A stretch of 64,000 nucleotides of DNA from Micromonospora cathayae (GCF_028993575.1 NZ_CP118615.1:5919001-5983000), one strand, 5' to 3'. Positions 51,890-61,561 are shown, numbered from the stretch's first letter. Program-made: numbers and translations. The notes: generated from the letters alone by a model not told the origin.

Positions 51890-52633
51890 TCAAGCCTCCA
51901 CCGTCATCGCGTCCGCACCCTCGGCCTGGTCGAAGAGTCGTCGGAAGCGTTCGCCGGAGCGCAGGATGTGGCGCCGCATCGCGTAGGCGGCGGCGTCGGG
52001 GTCGCGCGCGGCGATCGCGGCCACCACGTCCTCGTGCTCGGCCATGGCCAGGTGGGTGACCTGGGTGTCGTGGTGCAGCCGGAAGAGGTGCACGTGACTG
52101 TGCAGGCGGGCGAGCACTTCCCGGATGACCTGGTTCTCCGCGCTCAGGGCGACGAGATCGTGGAAGGCGGCGTCGCGTAGCCCGAAGGCGCCGTACGCCG
52201 TGGGCCCGCTGCCCCCCTCCAGCTCCGCCATCTCCGCCAGCATCCGGCGCAGACCGGCCACCTGCTCCAGGGACGCGCGTTCGGCGGATCTGCGCGCCGC
52301 CGCCGGTTCGAGGAGCAGGCGGACCTCGAGCATGTCCTCGAACCGGCGTCGGGTGATCTGGGGCGGAATGCGGTAGCCGGCGTGGGGCACCCGCACGACC
52401 AGGCCCTCGGCCTCCATGCGGTTCAGCGCGTCCCGGATCGGTGTCTGCGAGACTCCCAGCTGCCGCGCCAGGACGTCGATCGTGACGCGGGAGCCAGGCT
52501 CGATCCGTAGCGACATCAGCTGTCCGAGCAGCGTGTCGTACACCTCGTCGGCGAGCCGGCCGCCAGATCTTCCCGACGACGTTCCGCCCGTCACGGCCCT
52601 CCGGCCCCGCGCGCTCATCGCTTCGTCGTCCAT
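51890..52633 (-). CDS. GntR-family regulator with FCD domain
   Basis: The 247-residue protein has an N-terminal winged helix (RVTIDVLARQLGVSQTPIRD near residues 49-68) and a C-terminal FCD helical bundle with metal-binding histidines (RDAAFHDLV, AMAEHEDVV, RRHILRSG). FCD-type GntR proteins usually bind small carboxylic acids or polyol-derived acids. I place the start at ATG 52633, with GGAAGGACC upstream. It is divergent from the importer operon starting at 53021 and reads toward the DJ-1/hydrolase genes, so it can control both sides. Confidence 0.9.
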   Translation of the reverse strand: MDDEAMSARGRRAVTGGTSSGRSGGRLADEVYDTLLGQLMSLRIEPGSRVTIDVLARQLGVSQTPIRDALNRMEAEGLVVRVPHAGYRIPPQITRRRFEDMLEVRLLLEPAAARRSAERASLEQVAGLRRMLAEMAELEGGSGPTAYGAFGLRDAAFHDLVALSAENQVIREVLARLHSHVHLFRLHHDTQVTHLAMAEHEDVVAAIAARDPDAAAYAMRRHILRSGERFRRLFDQAEGADAMTVEA

Positions 52634-53020
52634 CGTGACGTGAGGTCCTTCCTTGCATCCCCGGGAACCTGTTGACACCAGTCACAACGCTGCGACATGC
52701 TGACGCCCCCCGCTCGATCGTATAGGAAAAGCGGCGGACCCCCGTCATCCTGCACCGCCGGAACCACCCACCACCGCTCCACTCGATCATCTGGAGCTCC
52801 CATGAGCATGCTCGACGTCCCGCCCGGCCCGCCACCGGGCCGCCGGTGGACCGACGCACCTTCCGACGGCACGACGACCCGGCACGTCGCGGCGTACTCG
52901 TAGCGCCGGTCCGCGGGTTCGGCCCCCGCGACAGCCCGGCGACACGCCCGCACCACCCAGCAACTGCTCGGCGAAACACCTAGCGAGGCTCCCGTCCCGA
53001 CCCAGAAAGCAGGCCAGAAG
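52634..53020. promoter_or_regulatory. Divergent promoter region between GntR gene and importer operon
   Basis: This 387-base gene-free region must hold promoters for both the GntR gene and the importer operon. The sequence CTCGATCGTATAGGAAAAGC at about 52713-52732 is the most AT-rich and promoter-like part; CGTATAG could be part of a GntR half-site. I see no perfect palindrome. Confidence 0.45.
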
Positions 53021-54454
53021 ATGCGGCAGCGAAAGCTGACAGGACGATTGTCCGTTCCCGGGCGAAAGGTACAGCTGGCGACCGCGGCCATGCTGCTGGT
53101 GGCCACGACCGTGGCGGCCTGCGGCGACGGCCAGGACGACGGCGCGAAGGTGAGCGCCCCGAAGGCCCCGGCGACCATCCCGGAGCTCACCAAGGACCCG
53201 CTGACCCTCAGCTTCATCTGGTTCGACTGGCCGCCCGCCCACGCCCTGGAAGCGTTCGCGAACGCGGAGTACAAGAAGGAGCGGCCGAACGCGACCATCA
53301 AGGTCAACACCGTGCCGAACGCGAACTGGCACGACGCGATGTTCACCCAGTTCGCCGCGCGCAAGACCGACTTCGACATCGCGATCCTGGACTCGCAGCA
53401 CATCGGCGAGGCCGTGACGAACGGCAACATCCTCGACCTCACCGACTTCGTCAAGAGCAACATCGACGTCAACGCCTACAACCCCTACCTGCTGGCGGCC
53501 TACGGCCAGTTCCCGCAGGCGGAGACCGGTAAGCGCGACGAGAACGCCAGCCTGTACGGACTGCCGCTGCTCGGCGACACCTGGACGATGATCTACCGCA
53601 AGGACCTGATCGGCGACAAGCCACCGCAGACCTGGGACGAGATGATCTCCGTCGCCGGGAAGTGCCAGGCCGAGAACCCGGGCGTCAGCGGGCTGGCCTT
53701 CCACCAGGCCAACGGCTCCGACGCCGCGGCCGTCACCTACAACACGGTCAACGGCGTCTACGGCGGCAACCTCTGGGACCCCAAGACGCGCAAGATCCAG
53801 GGCGTCCTCAACGACGCTGCGGGCCACGAGGCGATGGACGTCCTGGTCAACAAGATGAAGCCGCTGACCGCCAAGGGCTCCGGCAACTGGTTCATCGACG
53901 AGGTGAACGCGGCGGTCGCCCAGGGCAAGGCCTGCATCGCGTTCAACTGGATCGCCGCGAGCGGCGGCCTGCTCGATCCGAAGCAGTCGACGCTCGGCAC
54001 CACGCGGGAGCAGATCCTCGACAAGCTGGGCTTCGCCACCCTGCCGAGCCAGAAGACGAACCTGGTCCCGCTCGGCGGCATGGGGATGCACGTGTCGGCC
54101 TACTCCTCCACGGCGAACCAGGCGGAGGCGCTGAACTTCATGAAGTGGTTCGAGCGGGCCGACATCCAGAAGAAGTGGGCCGCGGCCGGTGGCGTGCCAG
54201 CGCGTACGGACGCCCTGGAGTCGCCCGAGTTCCTCAACGCCGGGCCGTTCAACCAGGTGTACGCCGACTCGGTGCCCCGGATGCGGGACATGTGGAACGT
54301 GCCCGAGTACGCGCGCCTCGTCGACATCGAGAACACCAACGTGAACGCGGCTCTCAACGGCGCGAAGAAGCCGAAGGACGCGCTCGACGACATCGCCAAG
54401 GAGCAGCAGAGCGTGCTCGACTCGAGCGGCCGCAAGGGCGGCGGCGGGCTGTGA
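53021..54454 (+). CDS. Polyol/sugar-type ABC importer substrate-binding lipoprotein
   Basis: The 477-residue protein has a lipoprotein signal with lipobox VAAC (cysteine at residue 34) and the two-lobed fold of carbohydrate/glycerol-type binding proteins: LTLSFIWFDWPPAHALEAFA near 58-77, DFDIAILDSQHIGEA near 120 and a late FMKWFERADIQKKWA. Order and partners (two permeases, two ATPases) resemble the GlpV-type glycerol and related polyol or acid importers. The gene overlaps the first permease gene by GTGA. The start ATG 53021 is preceded by AAAGCAGGCCAGAAG. Confidence 0.9.
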   Translation: MRQRKLTGRLSVPGRKVQLATAAMLLVATTVAACGDGQDDGAKVSAPKAPATIPELTKDPLTLSFIWFDWPPAHALEAFANAEYKKERPNATIKVNTVPNANWHDAMFTQFAARKTDFDIAILDSQHIGEAVTNGNILDLTDFVKSNIDVNAYNPYLLAAYGQFPQAETGKRDENASLYGLPLLGDTWTMIYRKDLIGDKPPQTWDEMISVAGKCQAENPGVSGLAFHQANGSDAAAVTYNTVNGVYGGNLWDPKTRKIQGVLNDAAGHEAMDVLVNKMKPLTAKGSGNWFIDEVNAAVAQGKACIAFNWIAASGGLLDPKQSTLGTTREQILDKLGFATLPSQKTNLVPLGGMGMHVSAYSSTANQAEALNFMKWFERADIQKKWAAAGGVPARTDALESPEFLNAGPFNQVYADSVPRMRDMWNVPEYARLVDIENTNVNAALNGAKKPKDALDDIAKEQQSVLDSSGRKGGGGL

Positions 54455-55401
54455 GTGACCCCGTCCCCCTGACGACCGACGACCCCGGGCAGGTGGCGTC
54501 CGCGACACCACCTGCGCCGGGCCGGTCCCGCCGGCTGGGCGACCGCGGGCTCGCCGTGGCCTTCATCTCCCCCGCGCTGCTGCTGTTGCTCGCCATGTCG
54601 GTGTTCCCGTTGCTGTGGGCGTTGTACCTGTCCTTCACCGACTACTCGGCCACCCGCGGCGGGCCCGCCAACTTCGTCGGGTTCGGCAACTACACCGCCA
54701 TCCTGACGTCGGCGCAGGTCCACGCGAGGGCCCTGACCACGTTGGTCTACGTGGTCGGCGCGGTCTCCCTGCAGACCGGGCTCGGTTTCACCATCGCCTA
54801 CCTGATCTCCCGACGTACGCACGGGCGGGGTGCGCTGACCACACTGTTCCTGGTCCCGATGATGCTGTCGCCGGTCGTGGTCGGGCTGTTCTGGCGGTTC
54901 ATGCTCGACGCGCAGTTCGGCGTGATCAACAGCATGCTCGGCTCGGTCGGTCTGGGGCAGGTGGAGTGGCTCACCCGGCAGCGGACGGCGCTGGTCTCCC
55001 TGATCGTGGTCGACACCTGGCAGTGGACGCCCTTCATCATGCTCATCGCGCTCGCCGGCCTCACCGCGGTCCCCAAGTACCTGTACGAGGCCGCCTCGAT
55101 CGACCGGGCGTCCGAGTGGTTCCGGTTCCGCACCATCACCCTTCCGCTGGTGTGGCCGCTGCTCCTCATCGCCGTGCTGTTCCGGGCCATCGAGGCATTC
55201 CGGCTGTTCGACCTCGTCTACATCCTCACCAGCGGAGGCCCGGGGGTCTCCACCGAGACGTTGTCGTTCCACGTCTACAAGGTCGCGTTCCTGGGCTTCA
55301 ACACCGGAACCGCCTCGGCGTACGGAATCCTCATGGTCCTCGTCGTCGTCGTCCTCACGCAGCTCTACCTGCGCTACCTGAACAAGCTCAAGGAGGGCTG
55401 A
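54451..55401 (+). CDS. ABC transporter permease (MalF-like)
   Basis: The 316-residue protein starts at GTG 54451, overlapping the lipoprotein stop. Six membrane helices are visible, the first at AVAFISPALLLLLAMSVFPL near residues 33-52. The EAA loop is YLYEAASIDRASEWFRFRTI near 212-231. The segment WQWTPFIMLI precedes it, as in MalF/UgpA-type permeases. It pairs with the next gene to form the membrane channel of the importer. Confidence 0.92.
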   Translation: MSDPVPLTTDDPGQVASATPPAPGRSRRLGDRGLAVAFISPALLLLLAMSVFPLLWALYLSFTDYSATRGGPANFVGFGNYTAILTSAQVHARALTTLVYVVGAVSLQTGLGFTIAYLISRRTHGRGALTTLFLVPMMLSPVVVGLFWRFMLDAQFGVINSMLGSVGLGQVEWLTRQRTALVSLIVVDTWQWTPFIMLIALAGLTAVPKYLYEAASIDRASEWFRFRTITLPLVWPLLLIAVLFRAIEAFRLFDLVYILTSGGPGVSTETLSFHVYKVAFLGFNTGTASAYGILMVLVVVVLTQLYLRYLNKLKEG

Positions 55402-56312
55402 TGGCCGTCTCCGTCGACGAGGCCGTCTCCACAGGTCCCGCCCGGGACCGGACGCCTCCCGCGCGCCGCTTCGGCGGTCGGGGCCGCTCCGCGCTGGAGA
55501 TCGTGCTGCTGGCCCTGCTGGCCGTCGTGATGCTCTTCCCGGTGCTGTGGATGATCGAGACGTCCATCAAGGAGAACCGGGACGTCTACGCGATCCCGGC
55601 GAAGTTCTTCGACTTCGACGTCACCATGGACCATTTCAGGGACGTGTTCGTCGCCCCCGACGGCGGACGCTCGGCCCTGTCCGTCGCGTTCCTCAACTCC
55701 GTGGTGGTCGCCGGGGTCTCCACGCTGCTGGCCACCGTGCTGGGGGTGCCGGCGGCCTGGGCCTACTCCCGCTTCGGGGTGAAGGCCAAGAAGGACCAGC
55801 TGTTCTTCATCCTGTCCACCCGGTTCATGCCGCCCGTGGTGGTGGTGATCCCGATCTTCCTCATGTACCGCCAGGTCGGGCTCATCGACAGCAAGCTCGG
55901 CCTGATCCTCATCTACGCCGCGTTCAACGTCCCGTTCACGATCTGGATGATGAAGGGTTTCGTCGACGAGGTGCCCGCGGAGTACGAGGATGCCGCCATG
56001 CTCGACGGCTACACCCGGTTGCAGGCGTTCTGGAAGTTCACCCTTCCCCTGCTCGTGCCCGGCATCGCCGCGACGGCGGTCTTCGCCCTGATCTTCTCGT
56101 GGAACGAGTTCGTGTTCGCCATCTTCCTCACCTCCAGCGACGGCGTACGGACGGCCCCACCCGCCATCGCCGGCCTCATCGGCGGCACCACCGTGGACTG
56201 GGGTCTGGTGGCCGCCGCCTCGGTGGTGTTCGCCCTACCGGTGCTCGTCTTCGCCTACCTGGTGCGCAAGCACCTCGTGGCCGGTGTGACACTCGGGGCG
56301 GTGCGACGCTGA
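55401..56312 (+). CDS. ABC transporter permease (MalG-like)
   Basis: The 303-residue protein starts at ATG 55401, sharing a base with the previous TGA and preceded by AAGGAGG. It has six helices with the first at residues 30-50, the motif SIKENRDVYAIPAKFF typical of MalG-type N-terminal loops, an EAA loop at EYEDAAMLDGYTRLQAFWKF near 195-214, and the C-terminal VAGVTLGAVRR signature. It overlaps the first ATPase gene by one base. Confidence 0.92.
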   Translation: MAVSVDEAVSTGPARDRTPPARRFGGRGRSALEIVLLALLAVVMLFPVLWMIETSIKENRDVYAIPAKFFDFDVTMDHFRDVFVAPDGGRSALSVAFLNSVVVAGVSTLLATVLGVPAAWAYSRFGVKAKKDQLFFILSTRFMPPVVVVIPIFLMYRQVGLIDSKLGLILIYAAFNVPFTIWMMKGFVDEVPAEYEDAAMLDGYTRLQAFWKFTLPLLVPGIAATAVFALIFSWNEFVFAIFLTSSDGVRTAPPAIAGLIGGTTVDWGLVAAASVVFALPVLVFAYLVRKHLVAGVTLGAVRR

Positions 56313-57379
56313 TGGCCGGCATCGAGGTGACCGCCCTGCACAAGCGCTACCCGGACGGTACGGTCGCGGTCGAACACGTGGACCTGTCCATCGGCGACGG
56401 CGAACTGTTCGTGATGCTCGGCCCGTCCGGCTGCGGCAAGACCACCACGCTGCGGGCGATCGCCGGCCTGGAGCGGCAGACGACGGGCGACATCCGCATC
56501 GGCGACACGCTGGTCAACGACCTGCCGCCCGCCGAACGCGACATCGCCATGGTGTTCCAGTTCTACGCCCTCTACCCGCACCTGCGGACCCGCGACAACC
56601 TGGCGTTCCCGCTGCGGGCCGAGGGACTACCCAAACCGGAGGTGCAGGCGCGGGTCGCCGAGGCCGCCCGGCTGATGCGGCTCGGTCCGCTCCTGGACCG
56701 GCGACCGCGCCAGCTGTCCGGCGGGGAACAGCAGCGCGTCGCGCTGGCCCGCGCCCTGGTGCGGCGACCGCGCGCGTTCCTCATGGACGAACCTCTCACC
56801 AACCTGGACGCCGAGCTGAGGGCGGACATGCGTACCGAGATCAAACACCTGCAGGGGGAACTGGGGACGACCATGGTCTACGTCACCCACGACCAGGTCG
56901 AGGCGATGTCGCTCGGTCACCGGATCGCCATCCTGAACAAGGGCCGCGTCGAGCAGGTCGGCACGCCGCTGGAGGTCTACGACCGTCCGGCGAGTCTGTT
57001 CTGCGCCGCGTTCATCGGCTCCCCGCCGATGAACCTGATCGAGGTGGAGGTGGCCGACGGGAAGCTGCGCGGTCAGGGCGGACTGGCCCTCACGCCACCG
57101 CCGGGTCTGCCCCGCGACCGTCGCCTGGTGGCAGGCGTCCGGCCGGAGGCGCTGGAGGTCACCGCACCAGGGGCGGACGGTTCCATCCCGGCCCGCGTGG
57201 TCTCCGCCGAGTGGCTCGGCGACGAGATCATCTACGTGGTCGACCACAGCGGCGAACGCGACGTACGGGTCCGGATGCCTCCGACCGTCCGCTTCTCCGT
57301 CGACGCACCGGTCGGGTTGCGGCACACCGGCGGGACCCCGGCGGTCTACGACGTGCGCACGGAAGAGCTGGTGGCCTGA
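56312..57379 (+). CDS. ABC importer ATPase 1 (MalK/UgpC-like, complete motif set)
   Basis: The 355-residue protein has Walker A GPSGCGKTTT near residues 37-46, Q-loop VFQFYALYPH, signature LSGGEQQRVALARAL, Walker B RAFLMDEPLTNLD and an intact switch histidine in YVTHDQVEAM at about residue 193. The C-terminal 120 residues form the OB-type regulatory domain of MalK-like ATPases. It should be the catalytically competent partner of the second ATPase encoded next, with which it overlaps by one base. Confidence 0.93.
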   Translation: MAGIEVTALHKRYPDGTVAVEHVDLSIGDGELFVMLGPSGCGKTTTLRAIAGLERQTTGDIRIGDTLVNDLPPAERDIAMVFQFYALYPHLRTRDNLAFPLRAEGLPKPEVQARVAEAARLMRLGPLLDRRPRQLSGGEQQRVALARALVRRPRAFLMDEPLTNLDAELRADMRTEIKHLQGELGTTMVYVTHDQVEAMSLGHRIAILNKGRVEQVGTPLEVYDRPASLFCAAFIGSPPMNLIEVEVADGKLRGQGGLALTPPPGLPRDRRLVAGVRPEALEVTAPGADGSIPARVVSAEWLGDEIIYVVDHSGERDVRVRMPPTVRFSVDAPVGLRHTGGTPAVYDVRTEELVA

Positions 57380-58455
57380 TGGGAACCGTGGCAGCGCACG
57401 GACTGCGTAAGTCCTTCGGCAAGGTGCAGGCCCTGGACGGGGTGACGCTGGACGTGCCGGACGGCTCGTTCTTCGTCGTGCTCGGGCCCTCCGGTGCCGG
57501 CAAGACGACGACCCTGCGGGCGATCGCCGGCCTCGAGAAGCTCGACGCCGGGTCGGTGCATCTGGACGGCCGGGACGCGACCGGTGACACCCCGGCCGCA
57601 CGCGACCTGGCCATGGTGTTCCAGAACTACGCCCTCTACCCGCGACGCACGGCGTACGAGAACATCGCCTCGCCGCTGCGGGCCCGCCGCTGCTCGTCGG
57701 GCGAGATCGCCGCTGCCGTCGAGCGGATGGCGAGCCTGCTGCACATCGAACGCCTGCTGCAGCGTCGTCCCGCGCAGTTGTCGGGCGGTGAGATGCAGCG
57801 GGTCGCCCTGGCCCGGGCGCTGGTCCGTCGTCCGCGCGCGTTCCTGATGGACGAGCCGTTGACGAACCTCGACCTCAAACTCCGTGTCGAGATGCGCACC
57901 GAGCTCACCCGCATCCACCGGAGCCTCGGCGCGACCTTCGTCTACGTCACCAACGACCAGGTCGAGGCCCTGTCCATGGCCGACCAGGTCGCGGTTCTCA
58001 AGGAGGGGACGGTGCAGCAGGTCGGCACGCCGACCGAGGTGTACGAGCGGCCGGCCAACCAGTGGGTCGCGGGATTCGTCGGGAGCCCCCCGATCAGCCT
58101 GCTCGCCTGCCGCGCGGAAGGAGACCGTCTGGTCGGTGCGGACGGCTGGACGCTGCCGCGGCCCCGCTGGACCACGGCCGAGGACGGTCGTGCGCTGCTG
58201 CTGGGCCTGCGCGCCGAGGACCTGTCCGTCGAGCGGCGCGGGGACGCGTCGTTGCCGGGTGAACTCTACGGCCTCGAGCCGCTCGGGGACCGGACGGTGG
58301 TCGACGTCCGGGTGGGGACGGAGATCCTCAAGGTCAAGGCCCGCCCCACCGTCACCGGTACGCCGGGTGAGCGGCTGCAGGTCACGGTCGACCTGGACCG
58401 TGCGCACCTGTTCGACGCGGGCACCGGGCTGTCGCTGTCCGCGGCCGGGCGGTAG
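57379..58455 (+). CDS. ABC importer ATPase 2 with Asn in place of the switch histidine
   Basis: The 358-residue protein matches ATPase 1 in layout: Walker A GPSGAGKTTT, VFQNYALYPR, signature LSGGEMQRVALARAL, Walker B RAFLMDEPLTNLD and a C-terminal OB domain. The switch (H-loop) residue is asparagine in YVTNDQVEALS at codon 192, where histidine is nearly invariant and needed for hydrolysis. The importer therefore probably has one active and one impaired ATP site. Two-ATPase importers exist in the glycerol GlpSTPQV system, so both copies may be required. Start ATG 57379 follows CTGGTGGCCTG. Confidence 0.93.
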   Translation: MGTVAAHGLRKSFGKVQALDGVTLDVPDGSFFVVLGPSGAGKTTTLRAIAGLEKLDAGSVHLDGRDATGDTPAARDLAMVFQNYALYPRRTAYENIASPLRARRCSSGEIAAAVERMASLLHIERLLQRRPAQLSGGEMQRVALARALVRRPRAFLMDEPLTNLDLKLRVEMRTELTRIHRSLGATFVYVTNDQVEALSMADQVAVLKEGTVQQVGTPTEVYERPANQWVAGFVGSPPISLLACRAEGDRLVGADGWTLPRPRWTTAEDGRALLLGLRAEDLSVERRGDASLPGELYGLEPLGDRTVVDVRVGTEILKVKARPTVTGTPGERLQVTVDLDRAHLFDAGTGLSLSAAGR

Positions 58456-58629
58456 CCGCACCGGACGGCCGCGCGGGGTGTCACCCGCAGCCGGGGCAGG
58501 CCGGCCGGCCGTGTTCGACCCGCTCGGCAACCTCGCCCCCGACGGGGCGGGTGACCCGTCCGGCTCCGCGTACCGCACGACCGCCGCGGCAGGCCGGACA
58601 TCACCATGAAGATCACTGGAGGCGACGCG

Positions 58630-60090
58630 ATGAGTGACCCGACGAACGTCCTGGCCCCCGAGCACCGACGGCTGCGGATCGGCGGCACCTGGCGCGACGC
58701 CGCGAGCGGAGCCACCTTCGCCGTCGAGGACCCGGCCACCGGCCGGACCGTCGCCGAGGTGGCGGACGCCGACGTCGTCGACGGGCTCGCCGCGCTGGAC
58801 GCGGCGAGCAGGGCGATGGCGGGGTGGGCGGCGACCCCGCCGCGGAAACGGTCGGAGTTGTTGACCGCGACGTACCGGGCCCTGACCGCGCGGTCCGAGG
58901 AGGTCGCCCGGCTGATAACGCTCGAGATGGGCAAGCCGCTCGCCGAGGCTCGGGCGGAGGTGGCCTACGGTGCCGAGTTCTTCCGTTGGTTCGCCGAGGA
59001 GGCGGTGCGTGTCGAGGGGCGCTACCGCACCGCTCCCGCAGGTGGGTACCGCATCCTCACCGTACCGAAGCCGGTCGGACCGTGCGTCTTCGTGACGCCC
59101 TGGAACTTTCCGTTGGCGATGGGCGCCCGCAAGATCGCTCCTGCGCTGGCCGCCGGCTGTACGACGATCACCAAGCCGGCAGCCCAGACGCCACTCACCA
59201 TGCTGTTGCTGGCCCGCATCATGGAGGAGGTCGGCGTTCCCCCGGGCGTCGTCAACGTGGTGACCACCAGGCGTTCCGGCCCGGTGGTCTCCGCGCTGCT
59301 GGCCGACAGTCGGACCCGCAAGCTCTCGTTCACCGGGTCGACCGAGGTCGGGCGCGTGCTGCTCCGGCAGGCCGCGGACAACGTGCTGCGTACCTCGATG
59401 GAACTGGGCGGCAACGCGGCCCTGATCGTGTGTGCCGACGCCGACCTGGACGTCGCGATCGACGGGGCCCTGGTGGCCAAGATGCGCAACATCGGGGAGT
59501 CCTGCATCGCGGCCAACCGGATCTACGTCGAGGAGCCGGTGCGCGAGGAGTTCACGGCGCGCTTCGCCGAGCGGATGGGCGCGCTGTCGGTGGGCCATGG
59601 TCTCGACGACGGCGTGGACGTCGGGGCGCTGATCGACGAGGCCGCGGTCACCACGATCGACGAACTCGTCGCCGACGCGGTCGGTCGCGGCGCCCGGGTC
59701 CTGGTGGGCGGCGGGCGTCCGGACGGGCCGGGCCACTTCTACCCGCCCACCGTCCTCGTCGACGTGCCCGACGACGCGCGGATGCTGCAGACGGAGATCT
59801 TCGGCCCGGTGGCACCGATCATCTCGTTCACCTCCGACGACGAGGTGTTGGCCAAGGCCAACGACACCGAACACGGCCTGGTCGGTTACGTCTTCACCCG
59901 TGACCTGCAGCGGGCGCTCCGGTTCGCCGAGGGGCTGGACACCGGGATGGTCGGCATCAACCGTGGTCTGATCTCGGACCCGTCAGCTCCGTTCGGGGGC
60001 GTGAAGCAGTCCGGGATCGGCAAGGAGGGGTCGCACGAGGGCATCCTCGAGTACCTCGACCTCACCTACGCGGCGATCGACCTGCCGTGA
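58630..60090 (+). CDS. Succinate-semialdehyde-type NAD(P)-dependent aldehyde dehydrogenase
   Basis: The 486-residue protein is a class of aldehyde dehydrogenase close to GabD-type enzymes: VTPWNFPLAMGARKIAPAL near 145-163, the cofactor segment FTGSTEVGRVLL, general-base glutamate in MELGGNA near 260 and the catalytic cysteine in IGESCIAANR near 295. I use ATG 58630 because GGAGG lies seven bases upstream; an ATG at 58606 lacks this. It follows the importer genes after 174 bases and would oxidise an aldehyde produced from the imported compound, plausibly by the iron alcohol dehydrogenase downstream. Confidence 0.9.
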   Translation: MSDPTNVLAPEHRRLRIGGTWRDAASGATFAVEDPATGRTVAEVADADVVDGLAALDAASRAMAGWAATPPRKRSELLTATYRALTARSEEVARLITLEMGKPLAEARAEVAYGAEFFRWFAEEAVRVEGRYRTAPAGGYRILTVPKPVGPCVFVTPWNFPLAMGARKIAPALAAGCTTITKPAAQTPLTMLLLARIMEEVGVPPGVVNVVTTRRSGPVVSALLADSRTRKLSFTGSTEVGRVLLRQAADNVLRTSMELGGNAALIVCADADLDVAIDGALVAKMRNIGESCIAANRIYVEEPVREEFTARFAERMGALSVGHGLDDGVDVGALIDEAAVTTIDELVADAVGRGARVLVGGGRPDGPGHFYPPTVLVDVPDDARMLQTEIFGPVAPIISFTSDDEVLAKANDTEHGLVGYVFTRDLQRALRFAEGLDTGMVGINRGLISDPSAPFGGVKQSGIGKEGSHEGILEYLDLTYAAIDLP

Positions 60091-60276
60091 CCGGCCTGCC
60101 GCTCCCGGCGTCCGCCGGGAGTCACCGCGCCCTGTGCACACCCGACCTGAACGGCCTCCTCTCGGCGCGCGCCCGCGCCGCCCGGACGGCCGACCCCGCC
60201 GACGCCGTCCCGGTCCCGCAGGTGACCTGGAGGTCCGTCCGACGAATCGCCGCCGACGTTCCGGAGAGGCACCGAC

Positions 60277-61485
60277 ATGCTTGAGACCGTCCGCGCACCA
60301 CGCCAGCTGATAGTGGGCGAAGGGGTCGCACAGAACATCCCACGGGTGGTGGCCGAGAGTGGCTCGCGGGTCCTCATCGTGACCGACCGGGTTCTGCTGG
60401 GGCAGCCGGGCGTGGCCGGGATCGTGGCCGCCGTACGGGAGAAGGTCGGGGCCGTCGAGGTGTTCTCCGACGCGACCCCCGACGTGCCCCTCACCGATGT
60501 CGCGCTGGCCGTCGCGGTCGCCGCCGAGGTGGACGCCGACGTGATCCTCGCCGTCGGGGGTGGCACGGTGATCGACCTCGCCAAGATCGTCGGCGTCATC
60601 CGGCGGCACGGCGGGACGCCGCGCGACTTCTACGGCGAGTCGAAGGTGCCGGGGCGGACGATTCCGCTCGTCGCGGTCCCGACCACGGCAGGCACCGGCT
60701 CCGAACTCACCCCCGTCTCGGTGTTGACCGACCCGGACCGCGAGCTGAAAGTGGGGGTATCCAGCGTCCACATCGTGCCCGACTTCGCCATCGTCGACCC
60801 CGAACTCACCTACACCTGCCCGGCCACCGTCACCGCCCACTCCGGCATCGACGCGTTCTGTCACGCCGTGGAGAGCTACACCGCGCGACCCCGGGCCCAC
60901 GGACCGCGCGACCCGGTGGAGCAGGTGTTCCTCGGCCGCAACCCGATCACCGACCACTACGCGCTCCTGGCCGCGGAACGGATCGCCCGTAGCCTGCGGC
61001 GTGCGGTCCGGGACGGAGGCGACACGGACGCGCGCGCGGACATGTCCTACGGGTCCGTGCTCGCCGGGCTCGCCTTCTCCCACGCGGGCAACGCGGCCCC
61101 GCACGCTCTCCAGTACCCCATCGGCGCGGCCACGCACACGCCGCACGGCCTGGGCGTCGGGCTGCTCCTGCCCTACGCGCTGCACGCGGCCAGGGACGCC
61201 ATCGGCGACCGGTTGGCCGTCCTCGCCGGGGTGTGCGGACTCGACGTGACCGACGCCTCCGATGCCGAGGCCGCCGATGCGTTCCTCACCTGGCTCGACG
61301 GGCTCCTGGCCGACATCGGCATCCCTGCCACCCTGGCGGACATCGGCGTGGCACGCGCCGACCTCCCGCGCTTCGCGGAGATGGCCGGTGGCGTCACCCG
61401 CCTGATCCAGAACCATCCGGGTCCGACCGACACCGCCAGCCTGACCGCGATCCTCGAAGCGGCCTGGACCGGGGACCGGACCTGA
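60277..61485 (+). CDS. Iron-type (group III) alcohol dehydrogenase
   Basis: The 402-residue protein has the Fe-ADH NAD-binding GGGTVIDLAKIVGV near 94-107, the conserved VPTTAGTGSELTPVSVL near 135-151 and the metal site in SGIDAFCHAVESY and HAGNAAPHALQYPIG/THTPHG. ATG 60277 is preceded by CCGGAGAGGC. Group III members include 4-hydroxybutyrate, 1,3-propanediol and maleylacetate reductases. Next to a succinate-semialdehyde-type dehydrogenase, 4-hydroxybutyrate oxidation is one coherent reading; polyol oxidation is another. The 186 bases upstream hold no supported gene. Confidence 0.92.
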   Translation: MLETVRAPRQLIVGEGVAQNIPRVVAESGSRVLIVTDRVLLGQPGVAGIVAAVREKVGAVEVFSDATPDVPLTDVALAVAVAAEVDADVILAVGGGTVIDLAKIVGVIRRHGGTPRDFYGESKVPGRTIPLVAVPTTAGTGSELTPVSVLTDPDRELKVGVSSVHIVPDFAIVDPELTYTCPATVTAHSGIDAFCHAVESYTARPRAHGPRDPVEQVFLGRNPITDHYALLAAERIARSLRRAVRDGGDTDARADMSYGSVLAGLAFSHAGNAAPHALQYPIGAATHTPHGLGVGLLLPYALHAARDAIGDRLAVLAGVCGLDVTDASDAEAADAFLTWLDGLLADIGIPATLADIGVARADLPRFAEMAGGVTRLIQNHPGPTDTASLTAILEAAWTGDRT

Positions 61486-61561
61486 CACGTCCTGACTCCG
61501 GACGGAGCTGGTGACGGGCCTACAGGTCCCAGTGGGCGGCGTAACGCAGGGTGCCTAGCCC

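Noticed and set aside
60087..60284. 65-codon frame starting GTGA-coupled to the aldehyde dehydrogenase stop
   Set aside because: Composition is unspecific and it overlaps the well-placed start of the iron alcohol dehydrogenase; coupling alone is too little evidence.
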